A DNA stretch of 64,000 nt from assembly GCF_017498085.1 (NCBI RefSeq), contig NZ_JAGBKM010000005.1, positions 62,001-126,000 of the forward strand. Direction: 5' to 3'. Positions 54,511 to 64,000 of the stretch are shown here, piece after piece. Every line of letters starts with the position of its first letter. Positions within the stretch are counted from its first letter, which is position 1. The notes beneath the pieces are model-generated. The model saw nothing but the letters and a program-made list of their open reading frames with translations, did not search any database and was not told where the DNA came from. A program made the position numbers and the translations under genes. The DNA is from Psychrobacter coccoides. Lineage in GTDB: Bacteria > Pseudomonadota > Gammaproteobacteria > Pseudomonadales > Moraxellaceae.

Positions 54511-54867
54511 ATGAGTTTACCCAATTGTCCAAAATGTGATGCTGAATATACTTACGAAGATGGTGCCTTACTGGTATGCCCGATGTGTGCGCATGAATGG
54601 ACGGCCGCTGAAGCGGATGCTGCTGAGGCTCGAGCTGAAGAGGATAGCATCATTCGTGATGCAGTCGGTAATGAGCTGCAGGATGGTGATGCGGTGACAG
54701 TCATCCGTGACTTAAAGGTAAAGGGTTCATCGACTCCTATTAAGGTTGGCACTAAAGTTCGTAGTATTCGGCTGCTTGACGATCCTGTAGATGGACATGA
54801 TATCGACTGCAAGGTTGATGGTTTTGGACAGATGAAACTTAAATCTTCTGTGGTAAAAAAGGCTTAA
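54511..54867 (+). CDS. yjdM: YjdM (PhnA-like) zinc-ribbon protein
   Basis: A 118-residue protein with an N-terminal zinc ribbon (CPKC and CPMC pairs), an Ala/Glu-rich helix, and the C-terminal beta domain [20 protein letters not shown] and [20 protein letters not shown] typical of YjdM. The old name PhnA is misleading, since the protein is not linked to phosphonate use. Function unknown. GAGGAAATC precedes the ATG. Confidence 0.95.
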   Translation: MSLPNCPKCDAEYTYEDGALLVCPMCAHEWTAAEADAAEARAEEDSIIRDAVGNELQDGDAVTVIRDLKVKGSSTPIKVGTKVRSIRLLDDPVDGHDIDCKVDGFGQMKLKSSVVKKA

Positions 54868-54941
54868 GTCACCAGCTTGTTGACAAGGTGATATGAGAGC
54901 CTAAAAAACACCTCAACATTTTTAATAGAGGTGATAAGTAT

Positions 54942-54973
54942 AAAAGCCACCTAAGCGATTTAGGTGGCTTTTG
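54942..54973. terminator. Bidirectional terminator between yjdM and cydC
   Basis: Stem agccacctaa / ttaggtggct with a 5-base loop, flanked by A and T runs; convergent genes on both sides. Confidence 0.9.
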
Positions 54974-55008
54974 TTTACCAGCGACAGTTAGCAGTTATGA
55001 GTCATGAG

Positions 55009-56829
55009 TCATAACGTATCATTGGTAAACACCTGCTCCTTCAGCGTGAGTAATTGACAGTGGCCCATATCCCACTCGTGATGACTGACAACGATCAACA
55101 AGTCGTTCTTTTGCTGTTCGCGTACATGATGCCAAACCTGTGCGCGAGTTTGAGCGTCAAGGCCTGCAAAAGGCTCATCGAGTAATAATACTCGCCGAGG
55201 CTTGAGCAATAGTCTTGCCAATGCTATGCGTCTTGCTTGCCCGCCAGAGACGGCAGCGCCGTATTCGCCAAGTGGTGTCGCAAGTCCTTGTGGCTGCGCT
55301 TGCAACCACTTTGACAAACCGACCTTATCCAAAGCAGCAAGCAGCTCAGCGTCGCTGGCGTTAGGTTTACCCAAGCGTAGATTCGCCGCCAAGCTTTGAT
55401 CAAAGATATCGAGCTGCTGACCTAAGTAGCCCAGCTGATCACGCCAGTCGTAATCATGCCAAGCGGCATCATTTAGCGTCACTTCCCCTTTTAATAGTGA
55501 CAACTCACCGGCGAGCATCTGCAATAACGTTGATTTGCCGCAGCCCGAAGCGCCTCTGATGATAAGCGGTGTCCCCGAGGTTATAATGACGCTCACATCT
55601 TGAGCACCTACTAGCGCCTTGGGTATTTTTGCATAGACCCTATCAAGCGTTGCCGTCATCTCGCCTGTGGGTAATGGCAAGTCAGCAGCGGCTAACTCTG
55701 ATTTTTCAATATTGTCTTTGGTTTTTGGAGAGCGTTCAGTAGCTGTAGAGTGGGTGGTTAACAATGCGTTTAGGCGCTGTTTGGCGGCGATACTATTACC
55801 AAGCGCCAAATAGTGCTGACCTAAAGGTACGATGATTTCTTGAATACCGATCAAGCCTAAAACGACAGCCAACACTAAGGGGACACTGACCACATGCATG
55901 ATACTGCTATCAAATGCTGCACCTTGTGATAACTGAGTAATAGCAAACAATACCACCAACACGCCCGCATAAAACAACCATTGAATACCCAGCATATACG
56001 CAGAGCGGCGCTTTTGTGCTCGCCATTCCAAGTCCTGCAAGAGGTTGTCTTGTTCGATGTAATCGGCCGTCTGCGCCCGCCATTGTTGCCACAATAGCAG
56101 CTGAGTAATGATAGCTAAGGGAGCGAGTAGTTTTTGCCGGCGTGCTTCAGAAACCTCGGCCAGCTGTCTTGCTTGTTGGATACCCAGATATGTACCTAGC
56201 AGCGGCACCAGCAGCGCCAAAGCCAGTAAGCCATAAATCATCCGCTTTAGAGTGGGGTCGATAGGTAAAGCAAACCCAATAAACAGCGCTAAGAGTGTGA
56301 CGACGATGGTACCGATCAGCCAAGGCGAGACCACCCGCAAAATAAACTCATCAAGCCTATCGATGTCGTTGACCAATCTATGCATATATTGTGAAGCGTG
56401 TAAGGCGTTGCGCTGCTGTACTAAAGGCAGCGTAGACAAGCGCTCAAAAAACCTAAGCCTGAGTGTTTTTAACAAATCAAAGACAGCGTTGTGTGAGACC
56501 ATCAGCTCACCGTAGCGGCTGGCGGTACGGGCTATGGCCAACATACGAATGATACCTGCAGGCATCATATAGTTAAAAGCATGGGAGCCAACAGCGAGCA
56601 TACCTGCCAGAGCAGCAGCACTGATAAACCAACCTGAGATCATCAAAAGTGCGATGATAGAGATGGCGAATATCAGCCCTAGCAGCCAAGAAATAACCCA
56701 CAAATCAAATGAAGGCTTGAACATATCACGCAAACGAAAAGCAGGGTCACGGCTGTCTGCTGCCTGGTTATCGACAGAGTGTGTTATTGCAGTATGGTTG
56801 GGCTGATGTTGTGAGGTATGTTTACTCAT
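55009..56829 (-). CDS. cydC: Heterodimeric ABC exporter subunit CydC
   Basis: Half of the CydDC inner-membrane ABC transporter needed to assemble cytochrome bd; thiol and haem transport have both been proposed. 606 residues: six membrane helices (about 45-320), Walker A IRGASGCGKSTLLQ, signature VSGGQARRIALARLL and Walker B RVLLLDEPFAGLD, with His in VVSHHEWD. The start overlaps the cydD stop codon by 4 bases (ATGA), so translation is coupled. It lies downstream of cydD. Confidence 0.94.
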   Translation of the reverse strand: MSKHTSQHQPNHTAITHSVDNQAADSRDPAFRLRDMFKPSFDLWVISWLLGLIFAISIIALLMISGWFISAAALAGMLAVGSHAFNYMMPAGIIRMLAIARTASRYGELMVSHNAVFDLLKTLRLRFFERLSTLPLVQQRNALHASQYMHRLVNDIDRLDEFILRVVSPWLIGTIVVTLLALFIGFALPIDPTLKRMIYGLLALALLVPLLGTYLGIQQARQLAEVSEARRQKLLAPLAIITQLLLWQQWRAQTADYIEQDNLLQDLEWRAQKRRSAYMLGIQWLFYAGVLVVLFAITQLSQGAAFDSSIMHVVSVPLVLAVVLGLIGIQEIIVPLGQHYLALGNSIAAKQRLNALLTTHSTATERSPKTKDNIEKSELAAADLPLPTGEMTATLDRVYAKIPKALVGAQDVSVIITSGTPLIIRGASGCGKSTLLQMLAGELSLLKGEVTLNDAAWHDYDWRDQLGYLGQQLDIFDQSLAANLRLGKPNASDAELLAALDKVGLSKWLQAQPQGLATPLGEYGAAVSGGQARRIALARLLLKPRRVLLLDEPFAGLDAQTRAQVWHHVREQQKNDLLIVVSHHEWDMGHCQLLTLKEQVFTNDTL

Positions 56830-58838
56830 GGCTTAGCCCTCGAAGTATCAGTTGTTGTCTCCAGCTCTGTGTTAGGTGTGTTATCAAGCTGTGCATCCAG
56901 TTTTGTATCTGCCTGTAAGTGGTTTTGACCATCAAGTCGTATCACACCATCTAACCACGTAAGCTGCTCATGGGCATGCGTTACCCACAAGACAGTTTTG
57001 TCACGGCTGACCTCTGCAAGTAGCGTATGAATACGTTGGGCAGTATCTGGATCTAAATGCTCAGTGGGCTCATCGAGCAGCCATAAACTGTCCTCACGTA
57101 GGAGCAATTGTGCGATACCCAAACGCTGCTGTTGCCCCCCTGAGAGACCTTGACCACGATCGCCAAGCTGTGTATGTAGACCATCGGGTAAGCGCTGGAT
57201 CAGATCCCAAAGCTCGACCACCTCGAGCACAGCGATCAGCTCAGCCTCAGTGGCACTAGGGTTGGCAAGGCGAAGGTTTTGGGCGATACTCAGCGGCATG
57301 AGCGCCACTTGTTGGGCAAGGTAGCCGATGTTTTGACGCAAGGTATCCAGATTGGTGTCGTTAAGTTCGACTTGTTGTCGTCCATCTTTGCTGACCAGTC
57401 TGATACTGCCATCATAACTGACAAAGCCCATTAAGGCTTGGAGCAGGCTTGATTTACCACTGCCGCTAGCACCAATCAGTGCCATGCGCGCGCCTGCTGG
57501 CAGCTCGACACTAATGGGCGCCAAGCGGGTACGATAACGCCTATGATGAGCGGGCGGGCGGGCTGAAATCACGTTGCCTGCTTGCTGAGAGTGTTGATGA
57601 TCAGTGTTTTTAGGCTCACTGTTTTGATAGCTGTTGTTTTGATCAACACTGTCTGTAGGCTCTGCTATCGGACTACGAATACTTAGATTGGATAGCACGA
57701 TGCCAAAGGCTTTTGAGACATCTGGCTGCGCTGTGCAAGCCTCCATAGCAGAAGTGTGGGTTAGACTTTGATCGGCATGAGACCCAGAGACGGTATTGTT
57801 AAGAGGCTCAGAGTCGCTATCAGCAATATGGTCAGCAGCATTGATAATAGGTAGCAGGCTTTGTACAGCGCCTTCTGCCTCTGCTTTGGCGTGATAGTCA
57901 GCACCCAGCTGGCGCAGTGGTAAATAAAACTCAGGTGCTAATAGTAAGATAAATAACGCACCAAAATAGGGGACGGGCACCTCGCCCTTTGCCCATGGCA
58001 AGATACCAATCAGACCAAAACCAAGATAAACCGCCACTAAAGCGATACTCAAAGCCGCCAGTAACTCGAGCACCGCTCCATTTAAAAAGGCGATTTTGAG
58101 CACATCCATGGTTCGGCGGCGATAGTCCTCACTACTGATTGCCAAGTCATGAGCGGCTATGTCAGTCGCTTGTAGACGCTTTAATGTTGGCATACCACGT
58201 ACCCAGTCCAAAAACCGTCCGCTAAGCTGTGCCAAAGCACTGAACTGCTCAGCACTTTTGCGGGCAGTTAAGTGGCCAATCAATATCATAAAAATAGGCA
58301 CTAAAGGTGCGGTGAGTAGCAGTAGTGCGGCGGCGACCCAGCTTTGCCAAGCAACAGCAATCAGCAAAATAATGGGAGTACTAGCAGCCACCTTGCTCTG
58401 CACACTAAAACTACTGATATAGCCATCTAAAGCATCGGTTTGATCGATAACTTGGCTAGATAAACTGCCATCACTACCAAAATAACGCAAGTTTGGCCCA
58501 AGTCTTGCCATGCTAGAGAGTAGTGATTCACGCAGCTCACTACGCACCTTTAGACTGGCACGTTGGCTGATGAGCTCACGGCCGCTATGTAGTAGCGGTC
58601 GTAAAACAAAGCAAACGACCAAACCCGCCAACCAGTCATTAGACACAGCCGTAGATAGCGGCAACTCGTTGAAGTAATTACTCAGCCAAGTACCAAACAA
58701 ACTGGCAAGTAGCCACGCTTGCCAGACAAACAGTAGCGCACTAATGACAGTGAGTACCCAAGCCAGATTGAGTGGGCGTTTTACCGATGCAATAAGTTGC
58801 TTTAAAAAACGCTTTTCAGTATTGGAGAGGGTTGCCAT
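56826..58838 (-). CDS. cydD: Heterodimeric ABC exporter subunit CydD
   Basis: Partner of CydC. 670 residues against about 590 in E. coli. Six membrane helices (about 18-310) and a nucleotide-binding domain with Walker A IGASGSGKSSLLQ, signature LSGGQQQRLGIAQLL and Walker B SLWLLDEPTEHLD. The extra length is a poorly conserved polar linker (about residues 335-430, rich in Ser, Asn, Gln and His) between the membrane and ATPase domains. It is the first gene of the cydDC pair and faces cydABX across about 0.7 kb. Confidence 0.94.
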   Translation of the reverse strand: MATLSNTEKRFLKQLIASVKRPLNLAWVLTVISALLFVWQAWLLASLFGTWLSNYFNELPLSTAVSNDWLAGLVVCFVLRPLLHSGRELISQRASLKVRSELRESLLSSMARLGPNLRYFGSDGSLSSQVIDQTDALDGYISSFSVQSKVAASTPIILLIAVAWQSWVAAALLLLTAPLVPIFMILIGHLTARKSAEQFSALAQLSGRFLDWVRGMPTLKRLQATDIAAHDLAISSEDYRRRTMDVLKIAFLNGAVLELLAALSIALVAVYLGFGLIGILPWAKGEVPVPYFGALFILLLAPEFYLPLRQLGADYHAKAEAEGAVQSLLPIINAADHIADSDSEPLNNTVSGSHADQSLTHTSAMEACTAQPDVSKAFGIVLSNLSIRSPIAEPTDSVDQNNSYQNSEPKNTDHQHSQQAGNVISARPPAHHRRYRTRLAPISVELPAGARMALIGASGSGKSSLLQALMGFVSYDGSIRLVSKDGRQQVELNDTNLDTLRQNIGYLAQQVALMPLSIAQNLRLANPSATEAELIAVLEVVELWDLIQRLPDGLHTQLGDRGQGLSGGQQQRLGIAQLLLREDSLWLLDEPTEHLDPDTAQRIHTLLAEVSRDKTVLWVTHAHEQLTWLDGVIRLDGQNHLQADTKLDAQLDNTPNTELETTTDTSRAKP

Positions 58839-59533
58839 AGTGCTGTCTACCGCAAGAAATAAGTGGTTTTTGATGTAGGTTTATAGACATCTAAAGTGAT
58901 TGTAGGCGCTGTTATAGTGAAAAGCCAATGAAGAGGCTGGCTTAGTCGTGCGCTGCTCTACAAGTATAACCATGAATATCAGCACTCTATAATGCCATTG
59001 AATAGATATGATAAAGTGACTGGTAAGTAAAGGTTGGTTATTATATTCCGGAGCCTGTACTTGATTTGCTTGATAGAGGCGAGTAGCCTGATAACTTCAG
59101 TGTCTGTCACAACCGCAATATGTATTTGTTGCTACGCTGTGTAATAATGTTGGTTTAATTCCATATTTTTTTTGTGACTTTAACTGTTGTGTTGTATTAA
59201 TACAGATATTATACTAATAAATATATTATATTTGTTAGTGGTTTGTTTTCAGTCGCTTATTGTCAGCAATGGGATGATTGACTGTTGTTTTTTATGGGCT
59301 TCTATGATGCCGATATGAACGTACTTAAGATATCAATCGGTCGCAGCTATTCATATAAAGGGATGTATATCAATAAAGAAGCAAAATCCTATGAGTAATA
59401 TAGGGTGAGCTGTCAGGTTTTTGATGGATCGTATAGAGAAACGTTACACCAACAAGGAGGTAACAGGGTTTTTCTATGTGATTTTTTTGTGATGAGATCT
59501 GCTCGGTGAGCCCGTATCGTTAGGGAGTTTAGT
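58839..59533. promoter_or_regulatory. Divergent regulatory region between cydDC and cydABX
   Basis: Almost 700 bases without a gene, strongly AT-rich around 59155-59240. It must hold both promoters. A weak ANR/FNR-like string gggatgtatatcaa (59360-59373) matches the consensus TTGAT-N4-ATCAA at 8 of 10 positions. A perfect Shine-Dalgarno string aaggaggt at 59454-59461 has no usable start codon behind it. The cydA ribosome site itself is agggag. Confidence 0.5.
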
Positions 59534-61132
59534 ATGATTACTGAACATCTAGTAGATATGTCACGTTTACAGTTTGCGGTGGTGGCACTTTACCACTTCT
59601 TATTTGTACCGCTGACGCTAGGTTTGGTTTGGTTTTTGGTCATCATGGAAGCCGTCTATGTGACCACTGGCAAGCAGATTTGGAAAGACATGACCCGTTA
59701 TTGGGGCAAGTTATTTGGTATTAACTTTGCACTTGGGGTGACCACTGGTATCACCATGGAGTTTCAGTTTGGTACTAACTGGTCTTATTATTCACAGTAT
59801 GTGGGTGATATCTTTGGTGCCCCGCTTGCCATTGAAGGTTTGATGGCGTTCTTTTTAGAGTCTACCATGGTAGGCTTGTTCTTCTTTGGCTGGAATCGGT
59901 TGTCCCGAGTTCAGCATTTAGTGGTGACCTTTTTGATGGCAGTCGCCACCAACTTTTCGGCGCTCTGGATTTTGATTGCCAACGGCTGGATGCAAAGTCC
60001 CGTCGGTGCAGAGTTCAACTATCAGACCATGCGTATGGAGATGACCGACTTTGCTGCGGTACTCTTAAACCCAGATGCACAAAACAAGTTCGTACATACG
60101 GTGTCAGCGGGCTACGTGGTCGGCTCGGTGTTTGTCCTCTCAATCTCAGCACTATATTTGCTACGTAAGCGAGATGTTGAATTTGCTAAGCGCAGCTTTC
60201 AAGTCGCTGCAGCCTTTGGATTTGCCTCCATCTGTAGTGTTATCGTGCTAGGCGATGAGTCAGGTTATTCGATAGGTAAGGCTCAGCAGACCAAACTGGC
60301 CACCATGGAGGCGATGTGGCACACCGAGCCTGCTCCGGCCCCCTTTAATTTGATCGCCAGTATTAATGAAGAAGAGCAAAAAAACAACTGGGAGCTACAA
60401 ATACCGTATGCGATGGGTATCATCGGCACCCGCTCTTTTGATAAAGAGATACCAGGTATCCTTGAGATTAAGGAGCTTAATAAAGAGCGCATCATCACAG
60501 GCGTGACGGCAGTAACCCTGCTTGAGCAGCTACGAAAAACCCCAGATGATATGGCACTAAGAGCGCAGTTTGATGAGGTAAAAGATGATTTAGGCTTTGG
60601 TCTACTGCTAAGAAAGTATACTGATGATGTCTCACAAGCCACGCCTGAGATGATTCAAAAAGCCACGGATGACACCATTCCTAAAGTGGCACCGATGTTT
60701 TGGTCATTTCGTATTATGGTGGGGCTGGGCTTTTTGATGTTGGCGCTGTTTGCGGTCAGCTTATGGTATAGCCTAAAAGGGACCTTTACCCAAAAGACAT
60801 GGCTTCTTAAGTGGGCCGTCATTATGTTGCCAGCACCTTGGATAGCCGCTGAGCTTGGTTGGTTTGTCGCTGAGTATGGTCGTCAACCTTGGACCATCTA
60901 TGGCGTGTTGCCGACGCATATCTCAACATCAAATATTGGCGTGGCCAATGTGTACTGGTCGCTTGCTGGGTTTGTCGCATTCTATACAGTACTGCTGATT
61001 ATCGAGATGTATCTGATGATTAAGTATGTCAAGTTAGGGCCAGGCAGTTTGGGCACAGGACGTTACTATGGTGAGACACCTCGTAATGTAACGCCGTCTG
61101 CCGCAGATCAGGAGGTGAACCATGTTGTTTGA
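59534..61132 (+). CDS. cydA: Cytochrome bd ubiquinol oxidase subunit I
   Basis: Haem-bearing subunit of the high-affinity quinol oxidase in the inner membrane. 532 residues. His21 in ALYHFLFVPLTLG is the expected haem b595 ligand; GITMEFQFGTNW and FFLESTMVGLFFFGW follow. There is a long Q-loop (about 245-385) as in the E. coli-type long form, and the late signature EYGRQPWTIYGVLPT. The stop codon lies 11 bases inside cydB. Confidence 0.97.
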   Translation: MITEHLVDMSRLQFAVVALYHFLFVPLTLGLVWFLVIMEAVYVTTGKQIWKDMTRYWGKLFGINFALGVTTGITMEFQFGTNWSYYSQYVGDIFGAPLAIEGLMAFFLESTMVGLFFFGWNRLSRVQHLVVTFLMAVATNFSALWILIANGWMQSPVGAEFNYQTMRMEMTDFAAVLLNPDAQNKFVHTVSAGYVVGSVFVLSISALYLLRKRDVEFAKRSFQVAAAFGFASICSVIVLGDESGYSIGKAQQTKLATMEAMWHTEPAPAPFNLIASINEEEQKNNWELQIPYAMGIIGTRSFDKEIPGILEIKELNKERIITGVTAVTLLEQLRKTPDDMALRAQFDEVKDDLGFGLLLRKYTDDVSQATPEMIQKATDDTIPKVAPMFWSFRIMVGLGFLMLALFAVSLWYSLKGTFTQKTWLLKWAVIMLPAPWIAAELGWFVAEYGRQPWTIYGVLPTHISTSNIGVANVYWSLAGFVAFYTVLLIIEMYLMIKYVKLGPGSLGTGRYYGETPRNVTPSAADQEVNHVV

Positions 61133-62261
61133 TTATGAAACCCTAAAAATCATCTGGTGGCTGTTGGTTGGCGTGCTGCTGATAGGCTTTGCTATCATGG
61201 ATGGTCACGATATCGGCGTGTGTACGCTTTTGCCCTTTGTCGGCAAAAACGACGAAGAGCGTCGTATTATTGTCACGACCGTTGGCGCTCATTGGGAGGG
61301 CAACCAAGTATGGTTTATCACCGCAGGTGGTGCTTTGTTCGCCGCTTGGCCTATGGTCTATGCCACTGCTTTTAGTGGCTTTTACTGGGCGATGATGGCC
61401 GTACTGTGGGCGATGTTTTTCCGTCCGGTGGGCTTTAAGTACCGTAATATGATCAAAGACCAACGTTGGCGCAACTCATGGGACTGGGGGCTGTTTATCG
61501 GCTCATTTGTCCCTGCAGTGGTGTTTGGTGTGGCCTTTGGTAACTTATTCTTAGGCGTACCTTTTAGTTTTGATAGCAATCTACTATCCACTTATACTGG
61601 TACTTTTTGGCAATTGCTAAACCCATTTGCGATTCTTTGTGGTCTAGTCAGCGCTGCACTATTGACGATGCAAGGCGGCACTTTTTTAGCCCACCGTACT
61701 TTAGGCATTATCCAAGAGCGCACCATTCGCTATACCACGCTCTCTGCAATCGCCCTTGTGATTATGTTTGTGGGTGCAGGCTTTTGGATACAAGCGATGG
61801 ATGGCTACGTCATTACCTCAGCAGTTGATAAAGGCGGCTTTCCAAACGTACTGGGTAAAGAAGTGGCGCTACAAAGTGGTGGCTGGATGACCAACTTTGC
61901 CACCTACCCATGGGCATGGGCATTTCCAGTATTAGGGGTGGTCATGCCACTGATTACTGTCGTGCTATTGAGAATGGGTCAAACTCTAGCCTCATTTATC
62001 ACCTCGAGTATCACGGTGTTAAGTGTGATTATGACTGCTGGTGTGGCGCTGTTCCCATTTGTCATACCTTCATCAACGCATCCAAATGCCAGTCTGACGG
62101 CTTGGGACAGTGTTTCAAGTCACTTAACACTGATGGTTATGCTGTATGCTGTGGTGATCTTTATACCGCTTATCGTCATGTATACCAGCTGGGCTTATAG
62201 CATCATGCGCGGTAAGGTGACGGCCGCTTATATGCGTGAAAACAGTGAGTCAGGTTACTGA
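61122..62261 (+). CDS. cydB: Cytochrome bd ubiquinol oxidase subunit II
   Basis: Second subunit of the bd oxidase, 379 residues with eight to nine membrane helices. Motifs: GFAIMDGHDIGVCTLLPFVG, HWEGNQVWFITAGGALFAAWP, MFFRPVGFKYRN and LQSGGWMTNFATYPW. It overlaps cydA by 11 bases, so translation is coupled. cydX follows 42 bases later. Confidence 0.97.
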   Translation: MLFDYETLKIIWWLLVGVLLIGFAIMDGHDIGVCTLLPFVGKNDEERRIIVTTVGAHWEGNQVWFITAGGALFAAWPMVYATAFSGFYWAMMAVLWAMFFRPVGFKYRNMIKDQRWRNSWDWGLFIGSFVPAVVFGVAFGNLFLGVPFSFDSNLLSTYTGTFWQLLNPFAILCGLVSAALLTMQGGTFLAHRTLGIIQERTIRYTTLSAIALVIMFVGAGFWIQAMDGYVITSAVDKGGFPNVLGKEVALQSGGWMTNFATYPWAWAFPVLGVVMPLITVVLLRMGQTLASFITSSITVLSVIMTAGVALFPFVIPSSTHPNASLTAWDSVSSHLTLMVMLYAVVIFIPLIVMYTSWAYSIMRGKVTAAYMRENSESGY

Positions 62262-62303
62262 TCCATAAAGCGCTTTGATGACAATATAGATAGGAGAATC
62301 AAT

Positions 62304-62456
62304 ATGTGGTATTTTGCTTGGGTATTAGGACTTGGATTTGCCGTCTTACTGTCCATTGTCAATGCCGTTTGGCTAGAGCATGAACAAGGTCGTTTAGATG
62401 CGTTTGCCCCAAAAAAGAATAAGTCCGAGACATCTGATGATAATGAGCTGTCTTAA
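62304..62456 (+). CDS. cydX: Cytochrome bd oxidase small subunit CydX
   Basis: A 50-residue single-pass membrane protein: MWYFAWVLGLGFAVLLSIVN with the conserved MWYFAWxLG start and Glu/His region WLEHEQ, then a polar tail (KKNKSETSDDNELS) longer than in E. coli CydX (37 residues). It stabilises the haems of the bd oxidase. A strong ribosome site (TAGGAGAATCA) precedes the ATG. Confidence 0.96.
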   Translation: MWYFAWVLGLGFAVLLSIVNAVWLEHEQGRLDAFAPKKNKSETSDDNELS

Positions 62457-62522
62457 GTCAATCGCTTATCACCGTCACAATGCTGACAACTGCATCAGAT
62501 AAATACAAAATAATATAGATAC

Positions 62523-62553
62523 AAAGTGAGCTCAGATGAGCTCACTTTTTTTT
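62523..62553 (+). terminator. Terminator of cydABX
   Basis: Stem aaagtgagctc / gagctcacttt with a 4-base loop and a T run. Confidence 0.92.
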
Positions 62554-62620
62554 GGTAAGATAGGCAACATACATTCAATGCCTAAAATAAAGACCAACAA
62601 TACTACTAAGAGTGATGATT

Positions 62621-63922
62621 ATGAGTACTAAAAACGAACAGCTTTTTGCCCAAGCCCGCAAACATATTCCGGGTGGTGTTAACTCACCAGTCCGGGCCTT
62701 TGCTGGGGTCGGGGGCACGCCGATTTTTATGCACCGTGCCAATGGCAGCAAAATCTATGACACCGAAGACAATGCCTATATCGATTATGTCGGCTCTTGG
62801 GGCCCTATGATTTTGGGCCATGCCCATCCAAAAGTAATCGATGCGGTCAAAAAAGCGGCTGATGATGGTTTGAGCTTTGGTACCCCTACGCCATTTGAAA
62901 CCACAGTTGCTGACAAAATTTGCGAGATTGTCCCTAGTGTTGAGATGATTCGTATGACCAGCTCAGGCACCGAAGCGACCATGAGCGCCATCCGTTTGGC
63001 CCGTGGTTATACGGAACGTGACAAAATCGTCAAATTTGAAGGTTGTTACCATGGCCATTCAGACAGCTTATTGGTCAAAGCGGGCTCAGGCATGCTCGAC
63101 ATCGGTGAGCCAACTTCAAAAGGCGTGCCAGCGGATTTTGCTAAGCATACCATTACTATCCCTTATAACGATCCGCAAGCGATTAAGGATTGTTTTGAGA
63201 AGTGGGGTGAAGAGATTGCTTGTGTGATCTTGGAGCCTATCGCTGGCAACATGAATATGGTCATTCCCACGCAAGCGTTCCATGACACGCTGCGTGAGCA
63301 GTGTACAGCTCATGGCGCTGTGCTCATCTTTGATGAAGTCATGACGGGATTTCGTGTCGGCCTTGGCGGTGCGCAAGCACACTTCGGCATCGACCCTGAC
63401 TTGACTTGCTTTGGTAAAATCATCGGTGCAGGTCTGCCAGTTGGTGCCTTTGGTGGTAAAGAAGACATCATGTCTTGCATTGCGCCACTGGGCGGTGTTT
63501 ATCAAGCCGGTACACTGTCAGGTAACCCATTGGCGATGCGCGCTGGTATTGCCATGTTTGAAGACTTAACGGCAGACGGTTTCTATGATGAATTATCAGC
63601 GAAAGTAGATAAGCTGGTTGATGGTTTTCAAGCTGCTGCTGACAAGCATGGTATCAATCTGCGTACCAATAAACTGGGCGGTATGTTTGGTATGTTCTTT
63701 GTCAAAGACAGTGAAACGACTGTCCCTCAAAACTTTGATGACGTGACAGAATGCGATATGGACGTGTTTAATACGTTCTTTCATGGCATGTTAGATCGTG
63801 GTATTTATCTAGCGCCATCAGCTTATGAGGCCGGCTTTATGTCTATCAAGCATAGCGATGCAGACATCGAAGCATCGATCAAAGCTGCTGACGAAATCTT
63901 TGCAGAAATGGCAAAAGCGTAA
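62621..63922 (+). CDS. hemL: Glutamate-1-semialdehyde 2,1-aminomutase
   Basis: PLP enzyme forming 5-aminolevulinate in the C5 haem pathway. Start at 62621 ([14 protein letters not shown]) because AAGAG lies 8 bases upstream; GTG 62612 and ATG 62615 are less likely. 433 residues. Motifs: [75 protein letters not shown] and PLP-Lys266 in [17 protein letters not shown]. Placed after cydABX with its own terminator. Confidence 0.97.
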   Translation: MSTKNEQLFAQARKHIPGGVNSPVRAFAGVGGTPIFMHRANGSKIYDTEDNAYIDYVGSWGPMILGHAHPKVIDAVKKAADDGLSFGTPTPFETTVADKICEIVPSVEMIRMTSSGTEATMSAIRLARGYTERDKIVKFEGCYHGHSDSLLVKAGSGMLDIGEPTSKGVPADFAKHTITIPYNDPQAIKDCFEKWGEEIACVILEPIAGNMNMVIPTQAFHDTLREQCTAHGAVLIFDEVMTGFRVGLGGAQAHFGIDPDLTCFGKIIGAGLPVGAFGGKEDIMSCIAPLGGVYQAGTLSGNPLAMRAGIAMFEDLTADGFYDELSAKVDKLVDGFQAAADKHGINLRTNKLGGMFGMFFVKDSETTVPQNFDDVTECDMDVFNTFFHGMLDRGIYLAPSAYEAGFMSIKHSDADIEASIKAADEIFAEMAKA

Positions 63923-63951
63923 CGAAATCAGTTGTCGTCTTAATTGCATCA

Positions 63952-63980
63952 AAAAAACCAGCCGCTGTGCTGGTTTTTTT
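63952..63980 (+). terminator. Terminator after hemL
   Basis: Stem aaaaccagc / gctggtttt with a 6-base loop, A run before and T run after. Confidence 0.88.
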
Positions 63981-64000
63981 GTGCTTATGTATCCTTGGGA

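Noticed and set aside
59360-59373. Possible ANR/FNR box upstream of cydA
   Set aside because: Only 8 of 10 consensus positions match and the left half is poor; not listed as a separate site.
1-64000. CRISPR arrays, tRNA and rRNA genes, prophage
   Set aside because: No regularly spaced repeats, no cloverleaf or rRNA-like sequence, and no phage structural genes were seen.

Overview
The window is chromosomal DNA of a gammaproteobacterium of the family Moraxellaceae, most likely Psychrobacter. This is inferred from gene content and gene order: a pgi / UDP-glucose dehydrogenase-like / pgm group of the kind that ends Acinetobacter capsule loci, the pcnB-folK-panB-panC block, ubiG-mupP-yciK, pabC-mltG-tmk, dapA-lipoprotein-purC and cydABX. 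Moderate G+C and many small palindromic repeats fit as well. Almost everything is housekeeping. No rRNA, tRNA, CRISPR array, prophage or complete insertion sequence was recognised.

Layout. 1-4.5 kb: sugar-phosphate genes (pgi, cut by the window edge; a degenerate UDP-glucose dehydrogenase homologue; pgm). 4.7-12.4 kb: mazG, a ComEA-like protein, pcnB with a long tail, folK, panB, panC, rapZ and darP. 12.5-20.2 kb: dsbA, the ubiG-mupP-yciK group split by a MITE-like element, a YbiI-type zinc finger gene, ompR without a neighbouring kinase, and tex. 20.3-33.6 kb: a secreted acidic protein, a saccharopine-dehydrogenase-fold enzyme, small stress and metabolic genes, ettA, plsB, ybaK, an acyl-CoA dehydrogenase and a FUSC membrane protein. 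33.6-40.5 kb: aroE, a lipoprotein, pabC, a DpnI-like restriction cassette, a second copy of the MITE-like element, mltG, tmk and a DUF2058 gene. 40.8-54.9 kb: a CPA1 antiporter, a DegP/HtrA protease, a degenerate metallophosphoesterase, dapA, a very short BamC-like lipoprotein, purC, a 3-methyladenine DNA glycosylase, small proteins, dadA, ygfZ and yjdM. 55-64 kb: cydDC and cydABX, divergently transcribed across about 0.7 kb, then hemL.

The most interesting part is 36.5-37.85 kb. The pabC-mltG-tmk neighbourhood, usually continuous in gammaproteobacteria, is interrupted by two genes on the opposite strand: a close DpnI homologue (methyl-directed GATC endonuclease, with its zinc ligands and catalytic residues intact) and a small DpnD/PcfM-like protein. 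A 170-bp element with 13-bp terminal inverted repeats flanked by TA lies beside them; a diverged copy in the opposite orientation sits between mupP and yciK. Other notable points are two full-length proteins that have lost the active-site residues of their families (a Ugd homologue and a YkuE/YaeI-type phosphoesterase homologue), a mini-BamC between dapA and purC, and repeat-bearing disordered tails.

Functional links: pgi and pgm supply sugar phosphates for surface polysaccharide; panB/panC and folK/pabC feed pantothenate and folate; MupP and MltG act in peptidoglycan recycling and synthesis; CydDC supports assembly of the CydABX oxidase, and HemL feeds haem synthesis.
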